A stretch of 64,000 nt of DNA from Levilactobacillus brevis. Lineage in GTDB: Bacteria; Bacillota; Bacilli; Lactobacillales; Lactobacillaceae. The stretch lies in the NCBI GenBank assembly GCA_021383565.1, contig CP079699.1, positions 806,001 to 870,000 on the forward strand. The letters are read 5' to 3'. Positions 57,204 through 64,000 of the stretch are shown piece after piece. Under the pieces are notes generated by a model. The model was given only the letters and a program-made list of their open reading frames with translations, was not told the DNA's origin and searched no databases. The stretch's first letter is position 1, and each line of letters starts with the position of its first letter. The translations under genes and the position numbers were made by a program.

Positions 57204-57231
57204 ATTTTAGCATACTGCCGGGGATTGTAAA
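57204..57231 (-). promoter_or_regulatory. promoter of phoH operon
   Basis: On the minus strand TTTACA (57226-57231), 16-bp spacer, extended TGC-TAAAAT (57204-57209). The leader to the TTG is about 120 nt. Confidence 0.7.
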
Positions 57232-57338
57232 AGGATTCGGCGCGAAATCCGGGCAATTAAGGTAATCGGCCGGTTTTCGCCACTAAATACGCCGCCAAAT
57301 CCATGGCGTTTCCCGCTTAACCAGTCGACGTGCCGTTT

Positions 57339-57376
57339 AAAAAACGGGAAACTGGCGAATCCGCCGCGTTTCCCGT
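57339..57376 (-). terminator. terminator of yqeY
   Basis: A stem ACGGGAAA/TTTCCCGT with internal GGCG/CGCC; six T on the minus strand (57339-57344). Confidence 0.92.
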
Positions 57377-57383
57377 CCACTCT

Positions 57384-57830
57384 CTACTTGTTCAATTGGG
57401 CCTTAACCGTCTTGTTGACGATAGCACCGTCGGCCTTGCCCTTAACTTGGGGCATCACGACACCCATAACCTTACCGAAGTCACCCATACCGCTAGCGGA
57501 AACCTTGGCGATGCTGTCCGCCACGATCTTAGCGATTTCGTCTTCGCTCAGTTGCTTAGGCGCATACTTTTCGACGATGGCGATTTCCGCCTTGACGCCT
57601 TCGACCAAGTCGTCACGGTTGCCCTTGGCGAATTCTGCCATGGATTCCTTGCGTTGCTTCAATTCACGCGATACAATTGTCAATTCTTCGTCGGCAGTTA
57701 AATCGTGGCCCTGCTTGACCTTTTCGTTGGTCAGCGCGGTCTTCATCATCCGGATAACGTTCAGGGAAAGCTTGTCATGGGCCTTCATGGCCGTCTTTAA
57801 ATCAGTGTTGAGTTGGGTTTCTAAACTCAT
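57384..57830 (-). CDS. yqeY: GatB/YqeY domain protein
   Basis: 148 residues; 'LNTDLKTAMKAHDKLSLNVIRMMKTALTNEKVKQG' and 'GMGDFGKVMGVVMPQVKGKADGAIVNKTVKAQL' match YqeY, a small helical protein with the tRNA-binding-like domain of GatB. Ribosome site AGGAGG before ATG 57830. Its role is uncertain. Confidence 0.95.
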   Translation of the reverse strand: MSLETQLNTDLKTAMKAHDKLSLNVIRMMKTALTNEKVKQGHDLTADEELTIVSRELKQRKESMAEFAKGNRDDLVEGVKAEIAIVEKYAPKQLSEDEIAKIVADSIAKVSASGMGDFGKVMGVVMPQVKGKADGAIVNKTVKAQLNK

Positions 57831-57963
57831 TTCATTTCCTCCTAAAAAACATGGTTATTTATTAGTCTACACCTAATTGAAAGAAACGTCAGCTGAAGTT
57901 GCCCGTTTATCGCCAACACTGGGTAGATGTTCTGGTAAAAAATAAGGGTCCGTGACCTAAACA

Positions 57964-57992
57964 TTGTCTTTCCCGGCAGAATGCGCTAATCT
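57964..57992 (+). promoter_or_regulatory. promoter of the interrupted oxidoreductase gene
   Basis: TTGTCT (57964-57969), 17-bp spacer, TAATCT (57987-57992). Confidence 0.6.
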
Positions 57993-58930
57993 AGCAGTAA
58001 TTCAACCAGTTATGGAAGGAGAGCTTTACCATGCCAGACATGCGTGCCATTGGTTTTACCAAGAATCTACCCATTGAGAATGAAAACAGTTTATTGACCT
58101 TCTTCGAACCTCGGCCGACACCGACCGGCCACGACCTGCTCGTAAGCGTCGCGGCCACTTCAGTGAATCCCGTCGATACTAGTGTTCGGCGCGGAACGGT
58201 CGGCACTCTAGCGACACCCAAGGTTATCGGTTGGGACGCCTACGGGACAGTAACGGCCGTGGGCGCTGACGTCAGCCTCTTTCGTCCCGGTGATCAGGTC
58301 TTCTACGCCGGATCGTTTAAACGCCCGGGAGCGGACAGCGAATACCAGCTGGTCGACGAACGCATCGTGGGGCACGCCCCTACCACGCTTAGTCCGGCCG
58401 AGATTGCCGCAATGCCGTTGACCGCACTGACCGCCTGGGAGGCCCTCTTCGAGCAGCTTCCCATCTCCCTTACGGACACGGCAGCCAATCGTGGCAAGAC
58501 CATCCTGATTATCAATGGTGCCGGGGGCGTAGGGTCCACAGCGACCCAGCTCGCCCACCTCGCCGGGTTAACCGTCATCGCCACGGCGTCGCGACCCGAG
58601 ACGATTGCCTGGACCAAGGCTCACGGCGCGGATGTGGTCGCCAATCATCGTCAAAATCTGGTCGACGAGGTTCACGCGCTGGGCTACCCAACCGTGGACT
58701 ATATCCTCGAGTTAAGCAATCTCAATCAGCATTGGGATGAAATCGTCGCCTTGATTAAGCCCAGCGGCCACATCGTCTCCATCACGGGCAACGACCACCC
58801 AATTGATTTGCGAGCGCTTAAACAAAAACGCGCGACCTTTGCCTGGGAGTGGATGTACACCAAGTCCTTCTTCGAGACGCCCGATATGATTAGCCAACAC
58901 GAAATTCTTGAGAATGTCCGGGAACTACTA

Positions 58931-59780
58931 GGGTCTGTTCCTAAACATTGATTTCTGGTATACTCCATCAAAAACGGATTGGAGTACATCATGACTATAC
59001 CAAAGCGCTATGAACTAACTGACGAACAGTGGAACCGCATTGAACCAATGTTTCCAGCCTATCGTACCGGTCGACCAGCCACCATTGATAACCGAACGGC
59101 TTTCAATGGTATTCTCTGGCTGATGCGAAGCGGAGCGGCATGGCGTGACGTTCCCGAGCGCTACGGTCACTGGAAGGCAATTTACAGCCGATTTCAACGT
59201 TGGTCAAATTCCGGTCTGTTTCTAAAAATGTTTGAAGAACTTTCTCAAGATCCAGACATGGAGAACATCAGCTTAGATTCAACCAGTATTCGGGTTCATC
59301 AAAAAGCTACCGGTGCTAAAAAAACGCAGTCAATGCAGAGTTCAACCAATTCATAGGACGAAGCCGAGGTGGCCTTACCACCAAGGTTCATGCGTTAGTA
59401 GATGGACTGGGCAACCCACTAAAATTCTTGCTTTCAGGTGGTCAGGTACACGATAGTATTGCGGCACCTGAACTACTTGAAACTGTTGATTTGACTAACG
59501 TAAACGTGATTGCGGATAAAGCATATGGTGCCGAAAAGCTAAGAGACCAAATTACATCAGCCCATGGGACCTATACCATTCCGCCAAAAGAGAATGCCAA
59601 AGATCCTTGGGACTGTGATTATTTCACCTACTGTGAACGTCACCTGATTGAAGACTTTTTTAATCAAATGAAGAACTTTAGACGCTTCGCAACACGCTAC
59701 GATAAGCTAGCTACCAGCTTCTTGTCCACCATATACATCTGCGCCATCATGATTCTATTGAAATAGTTTGAGAACAGGCC
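58931..59780 (+). mobile_element. IS5-family (IS427 group-like) insertion sequence
   Basis: 850 bp. Ends GGGTCTGTTC..AAAC (58931) and GGGCCTGTTC..AAAC on the other strand (59780). Direct repeats CTA at 58928-58930 and 59781-59783. One transposase split by a frameshift site. Extended -10 TGG-TATACT at 58959-58964 inside the left end. Confidence 0.93.
58991..59766 (+). CDS. IS5-family transposase, two frames joined by a putative -1 frameshift
   Basis: The first frame (58991-59356, MTIPKRYELTDEQWNRIEPMFP) has the DUF4096-type N-terminus and first catalytic Asp in 'ISLDSTSIRVHQ'. At the A-run 59318-59324 a -1 shift leads into 'NAVNAEFNQFIGRSRGGLTTKVHALVDGLG', then 'NVIADKAYGAEKL' (second Asp) and 'ERHLIEDFFNQMKNFRRFATRYDKL' (Glu). 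The two-frame layout is normal for the IS427 group, so this is probably a working transposase. Confidence 0.9.
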
Positions 59781-59932
59781 CTAGACAACGGTCAACTAAA
59801 GTCCACAATGACCAAGACCTTCTCGCCGATTAACGCCGCCAATCTGCGGGCCGCTCACACACTGGTCGAGGCGAACCGGATGATTGGGAAGGTTGTTTTA
59901 ACGAATTAACCGAATTTACAACAAACAGATAC

Positions 59933-59968
59933 AAAAAACCGCCGACCCATTCAGGTCAGCGGCTTTTG
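59933..59968 (-). terminator. terminator of rpsU
   Basis: Stem GCCGC and GACC paired with GGTC and GCGG, then six T on the minus strand (59933-59938). Confidence 0.88.
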
Positions 59969-59988
59969 TGTTAAATTGCAAAAAGAGC

Positions 59989-60177
59989 TTAGTAACGCTT
60001 CTTCTTGGCTTTACGCTTACGCGCAGCTTCTGATTTTAACTTTTTCTTCACACTTGGTTTTTCGTAAAATTCACGTTTACGGTATTCTTGTAAAGTACCG
60101 CTACGGGAAACCGTACGTTTGAAGCGCCGAAGAGCGTCGTCAAAAGACTCGTTTTTGCGAACGACTGTCTTTGCCAT
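59989..60177 (-). CDS. rpsU: 30S ribosomal protein S21
   Basis: 62 residues, [21 protein letters not shown] at the start, ending in a basic tail '[10 protein letters not shown]'. The frame is open to 60201, but the ATG at 60177 follows GGAGGGAGGGAA and is the family start. It has its own promoter and is not part of the dnaG-rpoD operon. Confidence 0.97.
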   Translation of the reverse strand: MAKTVVRKNESFDDALRRFKRTVSRSGTLQEYRKREFYEKPSVKKKLKSEAARKRKAKKKRY

Positions 60178-60209
60178 ATAAAATTCCCTCCCTCCGAGCA
60201 CAAGTAATA

Positions 60210-60237
60210 ACGCCGGTTAGCTTTTGACCACCGGCGT
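60210..60237 (-). promoter_or_regulatory. hairpin in the rpsU leader
   Basis: A perfect 8-bp stem ACGCCGGT/ACCGGCGT (60210-60217, 60230-60237), 12-nt loop, right after the predicted transcription start. It may stabilise the mRNA or serve in autoregulation. Confidence 0.6.
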
Positions 60238-60251
60238 AACGGTTCTTAACT

Positions 60252-60280
60252 ATTATACATAATCATCCAAACGGCGTCAA
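60252..60280 (-). promoter_or_regulatory. promoter of rpsU
   Basis: On the minus strand TTGACG (60275-60280), 17-bp spacer, TATAAT (60252-60257). Confidence 0.85.
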
Positions 60281-60370
60281 CAACGCAAGTAAAGAAAATT
60301 TGAACCGTTTTATCAGCGGGGGTAAACTAAGGGTAATTACTCATAAAATATGTCAGAGGAGTTGCTCGCT

Positions 60371-61198
60371 ATGCCGCAGATTACGATCTTTATTATTTCC
60401 GATTCTTCCGGGGAAACCGCGTTAACCGTGGCCCAGACCGCCGTTTCGCAGTTTCCGACCGTGCAAGCCAGCTATCAACGTTTCCCCTTTATTCAAACGG
60501 ACTCAATTCTCGATGGTATTCTAAACTTAGCGAAAAAACAACGCGCGATGATCTTCCATACGTTGGTTAACGCCACGCTGAGCAAAAAAGTTCGCGAGTT
60601 TGCGACCGCTAACCAGCTACAACAGTTCGACTGCATCCAACCCGCCATGGGCGTCATGCAGCGGGCCACGGGGCTCACCCCCAAGGGCGTCCCCGGACTG
60701 GTCCATAACTTAAATGATACCTACTTCGATCGGATTGCCGCCATGGAATTCGCCGTGACCTACGACGATGGCAAGGACCCGACCGGTTTATTGAAGGCGG
60801 ACATCGTGATTCTCGGCGTGTCTCGGACCTCCAAGACCCCGCTCTCGCTCTTTCTAGCCAATCGGAATCTCCGGGTCGCTAACCTTCCTCTGGGCCCCAC
60901 CACGCAGCTTCCCGATGAGTTGTGGCAAGTCGACCCCAAGCGAATCTTTGGTCTCACCAACAAGCCCGAAGCGCTCCGCAAGATTCGGCAGGAACGGATG
61001 ATTTCTTACGGTCTCCCCGCCGATAGCGCTTACTCCGATACCCAAAAGATCAGTGAGGAGCTGGACTATGCGCAGAAGATTTACAAGAAGATTGGCTGTC
61101 TGGTGATTGACGTCTCCAACAAGTCGATTGAAGAAACGGCTACGCTAATCATGGAAAGCGTCGATTACGACTTGATTCCCCATTCTCTGACGGATTAA
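60371..61198 (+). CDS. pyruvate, phosphate dikinase regulatory protein (YqfL family, DUF299)
   Basis: Bifunctional kinase/pyrophosphorylase that controls PPDK by phosphorylating a Thr using ADP. 275 residues from ATG 60371 (GAGGAG upstream; the ATG at 60350 has no ribosome site). 'IFIISDSSGETALTVAQTAVSQF' at the N-terminus and P-loop 'VILGVSRTSKTPLSLFLANR' are diagnostic. PPDK itself is not in the window, so its target here is unknown. Confidence 0.92.
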   Translation: MPQITIFIISDSSGETALTVAQTAVSQFPTVQASYQRFPFIQTDSILDGILNLAKKQRAMIFHTLVNATLSKKVREFATANQLQQFDCIQPAMGVMQRATGLTPKGVPGLVHNLNDTYFDRIAAMEFAVTYDDGKDPTGLLKADIVILGVSRTSKTPLSLFLANRNLRVANLPLGPTTQLPDELWQVDPKRIFGLTNKPEALRKIRQERMISYGLPADSAYSDTQKISEELDYAQKIYKKIGCLVIDVSNKSIEETATLIMESVDYDLIPHSLTD

Positions 61199-61232
61199 GC
61201 CCGATACGGGGCGTTAAAAAATTGAATTTAAA

Positions 61233-61268
61233 AATCAGGAACCCCGTCACGGGATTCCTGATTTTTTT
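61233..61268 (+). terminator. terminator of the PPDK regulatory gene
   Basis: Stem AATCAGGA and CCCG paired with CGGG and TCCTGATT (61233-61263), then a T-run to 61268. The left 8-bp repeat of MITE copy B overlaps the T-run. Confidence 0.93.
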
Positions 61269-61666
61269 ATTAGCCTAAAGGTTGAAAGTTTGCGAGCACG
61301 CTCCAGTCCCCAGCTGACAAGATCTATCGCTATTAAACTAATCGGTGAAATCGCTGGCGTGGCAACGCTTGGCCAGCTTAATTGGATACGCCTCATGTAG
61401 CCGTGAGTGAGTCAAATTTGGTCTCAGCCGTGGGATTTTCCAAGTGTTCTACCTTGGAAAATGGCGTCTTTGAGACGCGGGTTGACGGCTCAAAGCGAGG
61501 GAAAAGACCGCTCCTCAGGCTTTTCCCGATCCTTCCCACAGCGATCCAGACCAAATTTGGCGAACGGTAAGGCGGCCAGTACGCGACTAGCATATTATAG
61601 TGGATGGTGTCCTTGTCACACTACGGATTCTAGCTGTTTTATAGCTTTCAACCTTTAGTTATTAGC
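61267..61666. repeat. MITE-like structured repeat, copy B (complete)
   Basis: 384 bp (61275-61658) with perfect 14-bp terminal inverted repeats CTAAAGGTTGAAAG and CTTTCAACCTTTAG, flanked by perfect 8-bp direct repeats TTATTAGC (61267-61274, 61659-61666). Orientation is opposite to copy A. Inside, CAAATTTGGTCT (61413-61424) pairs with 61548-61559 and GTGGGA (61430-61435) with 61534-61539. They enclose three hairpins: 61436-61444/61453-61461, 61468-61474/61489-61495, 61499-61506/61520-61527. A TATAAT lies on the minus strand near 61594-61599. No credible protein is encoded. Confidence 0.9.
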
Positions 61667-61682
61667 GTATTTATCGGTTCTG

Positions 61683-62612
61683 CTAGCGGTCCAAATAGGC
61701 ATCCACTGGGTTGTCCGCCAAGACATCGGCTTCCAAATTCGGGTTGAACCGTTGGTGTTTGAGCATGGCCACCTCGTAGCCGTGCGGGTTAACCCCATGC
61801 TTGCGGTCAGGCCCAATCACCGGCGTCTCCATGATCTTCGGCACCGTGGTGAGTTGGGGATGATGGGCCACGTAATTCAACACGTCAAAGCCCAGCGTTC
61901 CCAGCCCAATGTTGGTGTGCCGGTCCTTGTGACTGCCCTGCGGATTCTTCGAATCATTCAGGTGAACGACCTTGAGCTTGTCCACCCCAATCACGTGGTC
62001 AAATTCATTCAGTACGCCGTCGAAGTCCGTGCCAATGGCGTAACCGGCATCACTGGTATGACAGGTATCGAAGCAGACCGATAGCCGGTCGTTGGCCGCG
62101 GTTGCCGACATGATGGCCGCCAACTCCTCAAAGGTCCGTCCGACCTCAGTGCCCTTACCGGCCATCGTCTCCAGTGCAATCTGCACGGGTTCATCGGCCG
62201 CCGCCAAGATTTCGTCGAGACCCTTGGCAATCTGGGCAATGGCGGCATCCACCCCGGCGCCCACGTGTGCGCCGGGGTGGAGCACAATCTGCGTAGCGCC
62301 CAAGGCCGCGGCGCGTTTTACTTCGGCCGTTAAAAACTCAACGGCAAAGGCGTAGTTCTGCGGCTTCATGGTATTACCCAGATTCACCACGTACGGCGCG
62401 TGAATGACCACCGCTCGTTGATCGTGGTCGGCCATAAACTGCCGGCCAGCCGGAATGTTAAGCTCGTCAATCGGCTTACGACGGGTATTTTGCGGCGCAC
62501 CCGTATAAATCATGAAGACATTTTCACCATACTGGGCCGCCTCTTTTGCCGATCCCAGCAGCATTTCCTTACCCTTCATGCTGACGTGTGAACCTATCAA
62601 GAATTCTGCCAT
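61683..62612 (-). CDS. nfo: endonuclease IV
   Basis: Zinc AP endonuclease of base excision repair. 309 residues from ATG 62612 (AAAGGATG upstream). '[21 protein letters not shown]', '[13 protein letters not shown]'-type '[14 protein letters not shown]', 'VLHPGAHVG', '[18 protein letters not shown]', '[12 protein letters not shown]' and '[22 protein letters not shown]' hold the metal His, Glu and Asp. It starts 1 bp after the stop of the preceding transferase gene. Confidence 0.97.
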   Translation of the reverse strand: MAEFLIGSHVSMKGKEMLLGSAKEAAQYGENVFMIYTGAPQNTRRKPIDELNIPAGRQFMADHDQRAVVIHAPYVVNLGNTMKPQNYAFAVEFLTAEVKRAAALGATQIVLHPGAHVGAGVDAAIAQIAKGLDEILAAADEPVQIALETMAGKGTEVGRTFEELAAIMSATAANDRLSVCFDTCHTSDAGYAIGTDFDGVLNEFDHVIGVDKLKVVHLNDSKNPQGSHKDRHTNIGLGTLGFDVLNYVAHHPQLTTVPKIMETPVIGPDRKHGVNPHGYEVAMLKHQRFNPNLEADVLADNPVDAYLDR

Positions 62613-62613
62613 G

Positions 62614-63834
62614 CTACTCATCCTTTCCGCTGATAATCAAGCGGGCCACGCGTTGACTCGCCGTACCGTCTTCCCAAGAACAGAACTTCTGGTAAAATGC
62701 CGCCTGTTGCTGGCGATAGGCGGGAAAGCCCCCCTGCCGTTGCCATTCATCCAATTGCTGATAGAAGGCCGTGGCGGTGGTGACCAGCGGCCCCGGAATT
62801 TCTTTTTGATAGTCGAAATAAAAGCCGCGCAATTGATCCCGGTAGTGTGCTAAATCGTAAGCAAAGAACAACTGCGGCCGTTTGAGATTGGCGAAATCAA
62901 ACATCACCGAAGAGTAGTCGGTGATCAACAGGTCACTCACCAGGTATAGCTCAGCGATATCCGTATCGGCCAAAACCGTCACCCGGTCCTCGTAGCCGCG
63001 GATGTCCACAGCGTCCTTGACCAGATAGTGCGGCCGAATAATCAGGTGGGTGCCGACCGGGACGTGCTGGAAGAACTCGCCCAAGTCAAAGGGTAGATCA
63101 AACCGATAGACGCCGGGTCGAACCGCCATGTCGTCTCGCCAGGTCGGCGCGTAGGTCACGACGGGCCCGGTTACCTGACCCAACAACCGTTGGCGTAATG
63201 CGTCAATCCGTTCGGGCCGATCGTCCGTGTATAGGACGTCATTGCGGGGGTAACCAATCGTCAGGAAGTGCCCCCGGTAGCCAAAGGCTCGTTTGAAAAT
63301 ATCACGAGAATACTGGTTCGGGGCAATCAGATAGTCCCAACGTGAAGAAGCCGTCACGAATTGTTGGTGGTAATCGGCCGTACTGGTCCCGGGAATCGCA
63401 ACGTGCTCGATATCGGCACCTAACTTCTTCAGCGGCGTGCCGTGCCAGGTCTGGATGGTACGCGTTCGCCGGTTAGGCCGCCACCAGTTTGGTAGCCGAG
63501 AATTGAGAACCCAGTACTGCGCTCTGGCCATCAGCCAGACCCACTTGGGCGTGAACCGCTTCACCAAGCGAATCTCCGGATACCGTGCCTTTAGAGCCGC
63601 ATACGTTCGCGGTTTGACACTAAAGTAGGCCGTCTCCCGGTAGCGCGGGTCCGCCGCCACTAACGCGCGGTAGATAGCCGCCGGGTTATCGTTGACGTCC
63701 TTTCCGTTAAAACTTTCAAACATCACTAGTCGCCGTTTGATGGGTAAACAAATAAGCCCATCGTTCAACACGATGAGCCCATAGCGAGCAACTAGCTTCA
63801 ATGACTGCGTGATTTTGCGTAAACCGTTCGCCAT
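62614..63834 (-). CDS. CDP-glycerol glycerophosphotransferase family protein (TagB/TagF-like)
   Basis: 406 residues of the Glyphos_transf family, which adds glycerol-phosphate to wall teichoic acid on the cytosolic face. '[19 protein letters not shown]' (catalytic His), '[19 protein letters not shown]', 'GYPRNDVLY', '[10 protein letters not shown]', 'IIRPHYLV' and '[14 protein letters not shown]' are all present. The length fits a primase (TagB) or short polymerase rather than full TagF. It lies 19 bp after the tagG end, so it is in a teichoic acid operon. Confidence 0.9.
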   Translation of the reverse strand: MANGLRKITQSLKLVARYGLIVLNDGLICLPIKRRLVMFESFNGKDVNDNPAAIYRALVAADPRYRETAYFSVKPRTYAALKARYPEIRLVKRFTPKWVWLMARAQYWVLNSRLPNWWRPNRRTRTIQTWHGTPLKKLGADIEHVAIPGTSTADYHQQFVTASSRWDYLIAPNQYSRDIFKRAFGYRGHFLTIGYPRNDVLYTDDRPERIDALRQRLLGQVTGPVVTYAPTWRDDMAVRPGVYRFDLPFDLGEFFQHVPVGTHLIIRPHYLVKDAVDIRGYEDRVTVLADTDIAELYLVSDLLITDYSSVMFDFANLKRPQLFFAYDLAHYRDQLRGFYFDYQKEIPGPLVTTATAFYQQLDEWQRQGGFPAYRQQQAAFYQKFCSWEDGTASQRVARLIISGKDE

Positions 63835-63853
63835 TTGAGGTTGCTCCTTTCAA

Positions 63854-64000
63854 TTAGATTAAATCAACAAAGCGTGACCGGAACTTGTAGTGCAAGTGAG
63901 AACCCACCAGCAGTAAGAAGAACACGAACAGCCAGAATTCTAACGTCAACATCGGCTTGTCCCAGAACCAGCCAGTTCCCAGGAAGGATTCCCGGAAGCC
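63854..64000 (-). CDS. tagG: teichoic acid ABC transporter permease, C-terminal end (gene enters from the right edge)
   Basis: Only the last 48 codons are inside. On the minus strand they read '[23 protein letters not shown]', a hydrophobic helix '[16 protein letters not shown]', and end 'RSRFVDLI'. The GFR(E/D)SFL...WFW pattern and the terminal F(V)DLI are those of TagG/ABC-2 type polysaccharide exporters. The neighbour gene supports this. Confidence 0.78.
   Translation of the reverse strand, partial: GFRESFLGTGWFWDKPMLTLEFWLFVFFLLLVGSHLHYKFRSRFVDLI

Larger units (their letters stand above)
58031..59909 (+). pseudogene. zinc-type alcohol dehydrogenase/quinone reductase family oxidoreductase, interrupted by an IS5-family element
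   Basis: MDR-superfamily NAD(P)H oxidoreductase. The 5' part (300 codons, 58031-58930) is intact: 'GWDAYGTVTAVGADVSLFRPGDQVFY', nucleotide motif 'LIINGAGGVGSTATQLAHLAG'. No structural zinc Cys cluster, so quinone-reductase-like. The IS adds residues GSVPKH then stops. The missing 41 residues lie at 59784-59909 and end 'NRMIGKVVLTN'. Removing the IS and one CTA restores one frame of 341 aa. The truncated 306-residue product may be unstable. Confidence 0.92.

Noticed and set aside
61382-61658. Short frames on both strands in repeat copy B, one with a similar frame in copy A (7826-8062)
   Set aside because: They follow the folded core, are not conserved at protein level between copies, and have no ribosome sites.

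Overview
The window looks like core chromosome of a lactobacillus-type Firmicute. Evidence is the gene content and order (rnhB-rbgA, cca-thyA-folA, hup-der-rpsA-cmk, scpA-scpB-rluB, dnaG-rpoD-trmK, phoH-ybeY-dgkA-era-recO-glyQS), the 316-residue thymidylate synthase with the long insertion known from Lactobacillus casei, CtsR and cre sites, a glycine T-box, an FMN riboswitch, and a wall teichoic acid locus entering at the right edge. By eye, GC is near or slightly above 50 %. No pfkA lies in the dnaE-pyk interval, where homofermentative lactobacilli usually carry it. This suggests an obligately heterofermentative lineage (Levilactobacillus-like); that assignment is inference.

Layout: almost all genes run on the minus strand. 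1-5.2 kb: dprA (partial), rnhB, rbgA, yozE, ypmS-like, GDSL lipase, degV. 5.3-6.0 kb: trhA (plus). 6.0-8.2 kb: a structured, MITE-like repeat split by an IS3-family element. 8.2-12.8 kb: cca/ABC-F/thyA/folA operon. 13.0 kb: YitT family (plus). 14-22.8 kb: TPR protein, HU, der, rpsA, cmk, LysM protein, recQ and a YpbB-like protein. 22.9-28.1 kb: riboswitch-controlled ribU, then cvfB-xerD-ribT-scpA-scpB-rluB. 28.2-34.6 kb: pyk, small transaldolase, dnaE. 34.7-41.6 kb: lipoprotein hydrolase, clpB, pepT, Nif3-family protein, trmK. 41.9-45.9 kb: an Rrf2 regulator with a giant MMPL exporter, sitting between trmK and rpoD. 46.2-49.2 kb: dnaG-rpoD. 49.6-57.1 kb: phoH-ybeY-dgkA-era-recO, a small unknown gene, and T-box-controlled glyQS. 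57.4-60.2 kb: yqeY, an oxidoreductase gene broken by an IS5-family element, rpsU. 60.4-64 kb: PPDK regulatory protein, second copy of the structured repeat, nfo, a TagB/TagF-like transferase and the end of tagG.

The most unusual item is the repeat present in two copies (6023-8160 after removal of the IS; 61275-61658). Each copy has terminal inverted repeats and 8-bp direct flanking repeats. Inside is a multibranched fold whose stems are kept while loops vary, with one compensatory change. It carries no protein gene. Both copies lie between convergent genes and next to a rho-independent terminator. Removing the IS3-family element together with one GGA repeat exactly rebuilds the repeat, and removing the IS5-family element with one CTA repeat exactly rebuilds the oxidoreductase reading frame. 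Both IS boundaries are therefore well supported.

Regulatory signals read directly: FMN riboswitch with promoter and terminator, glycine T-box with promoter and terminator, CtsR-like box and leader terminator before clpB, cre-like sites before pyk and rrf2, a leader hairpin before dnaG, and many intrinsic terminators. No rRNA, tRNA or CRISPR array was seen.
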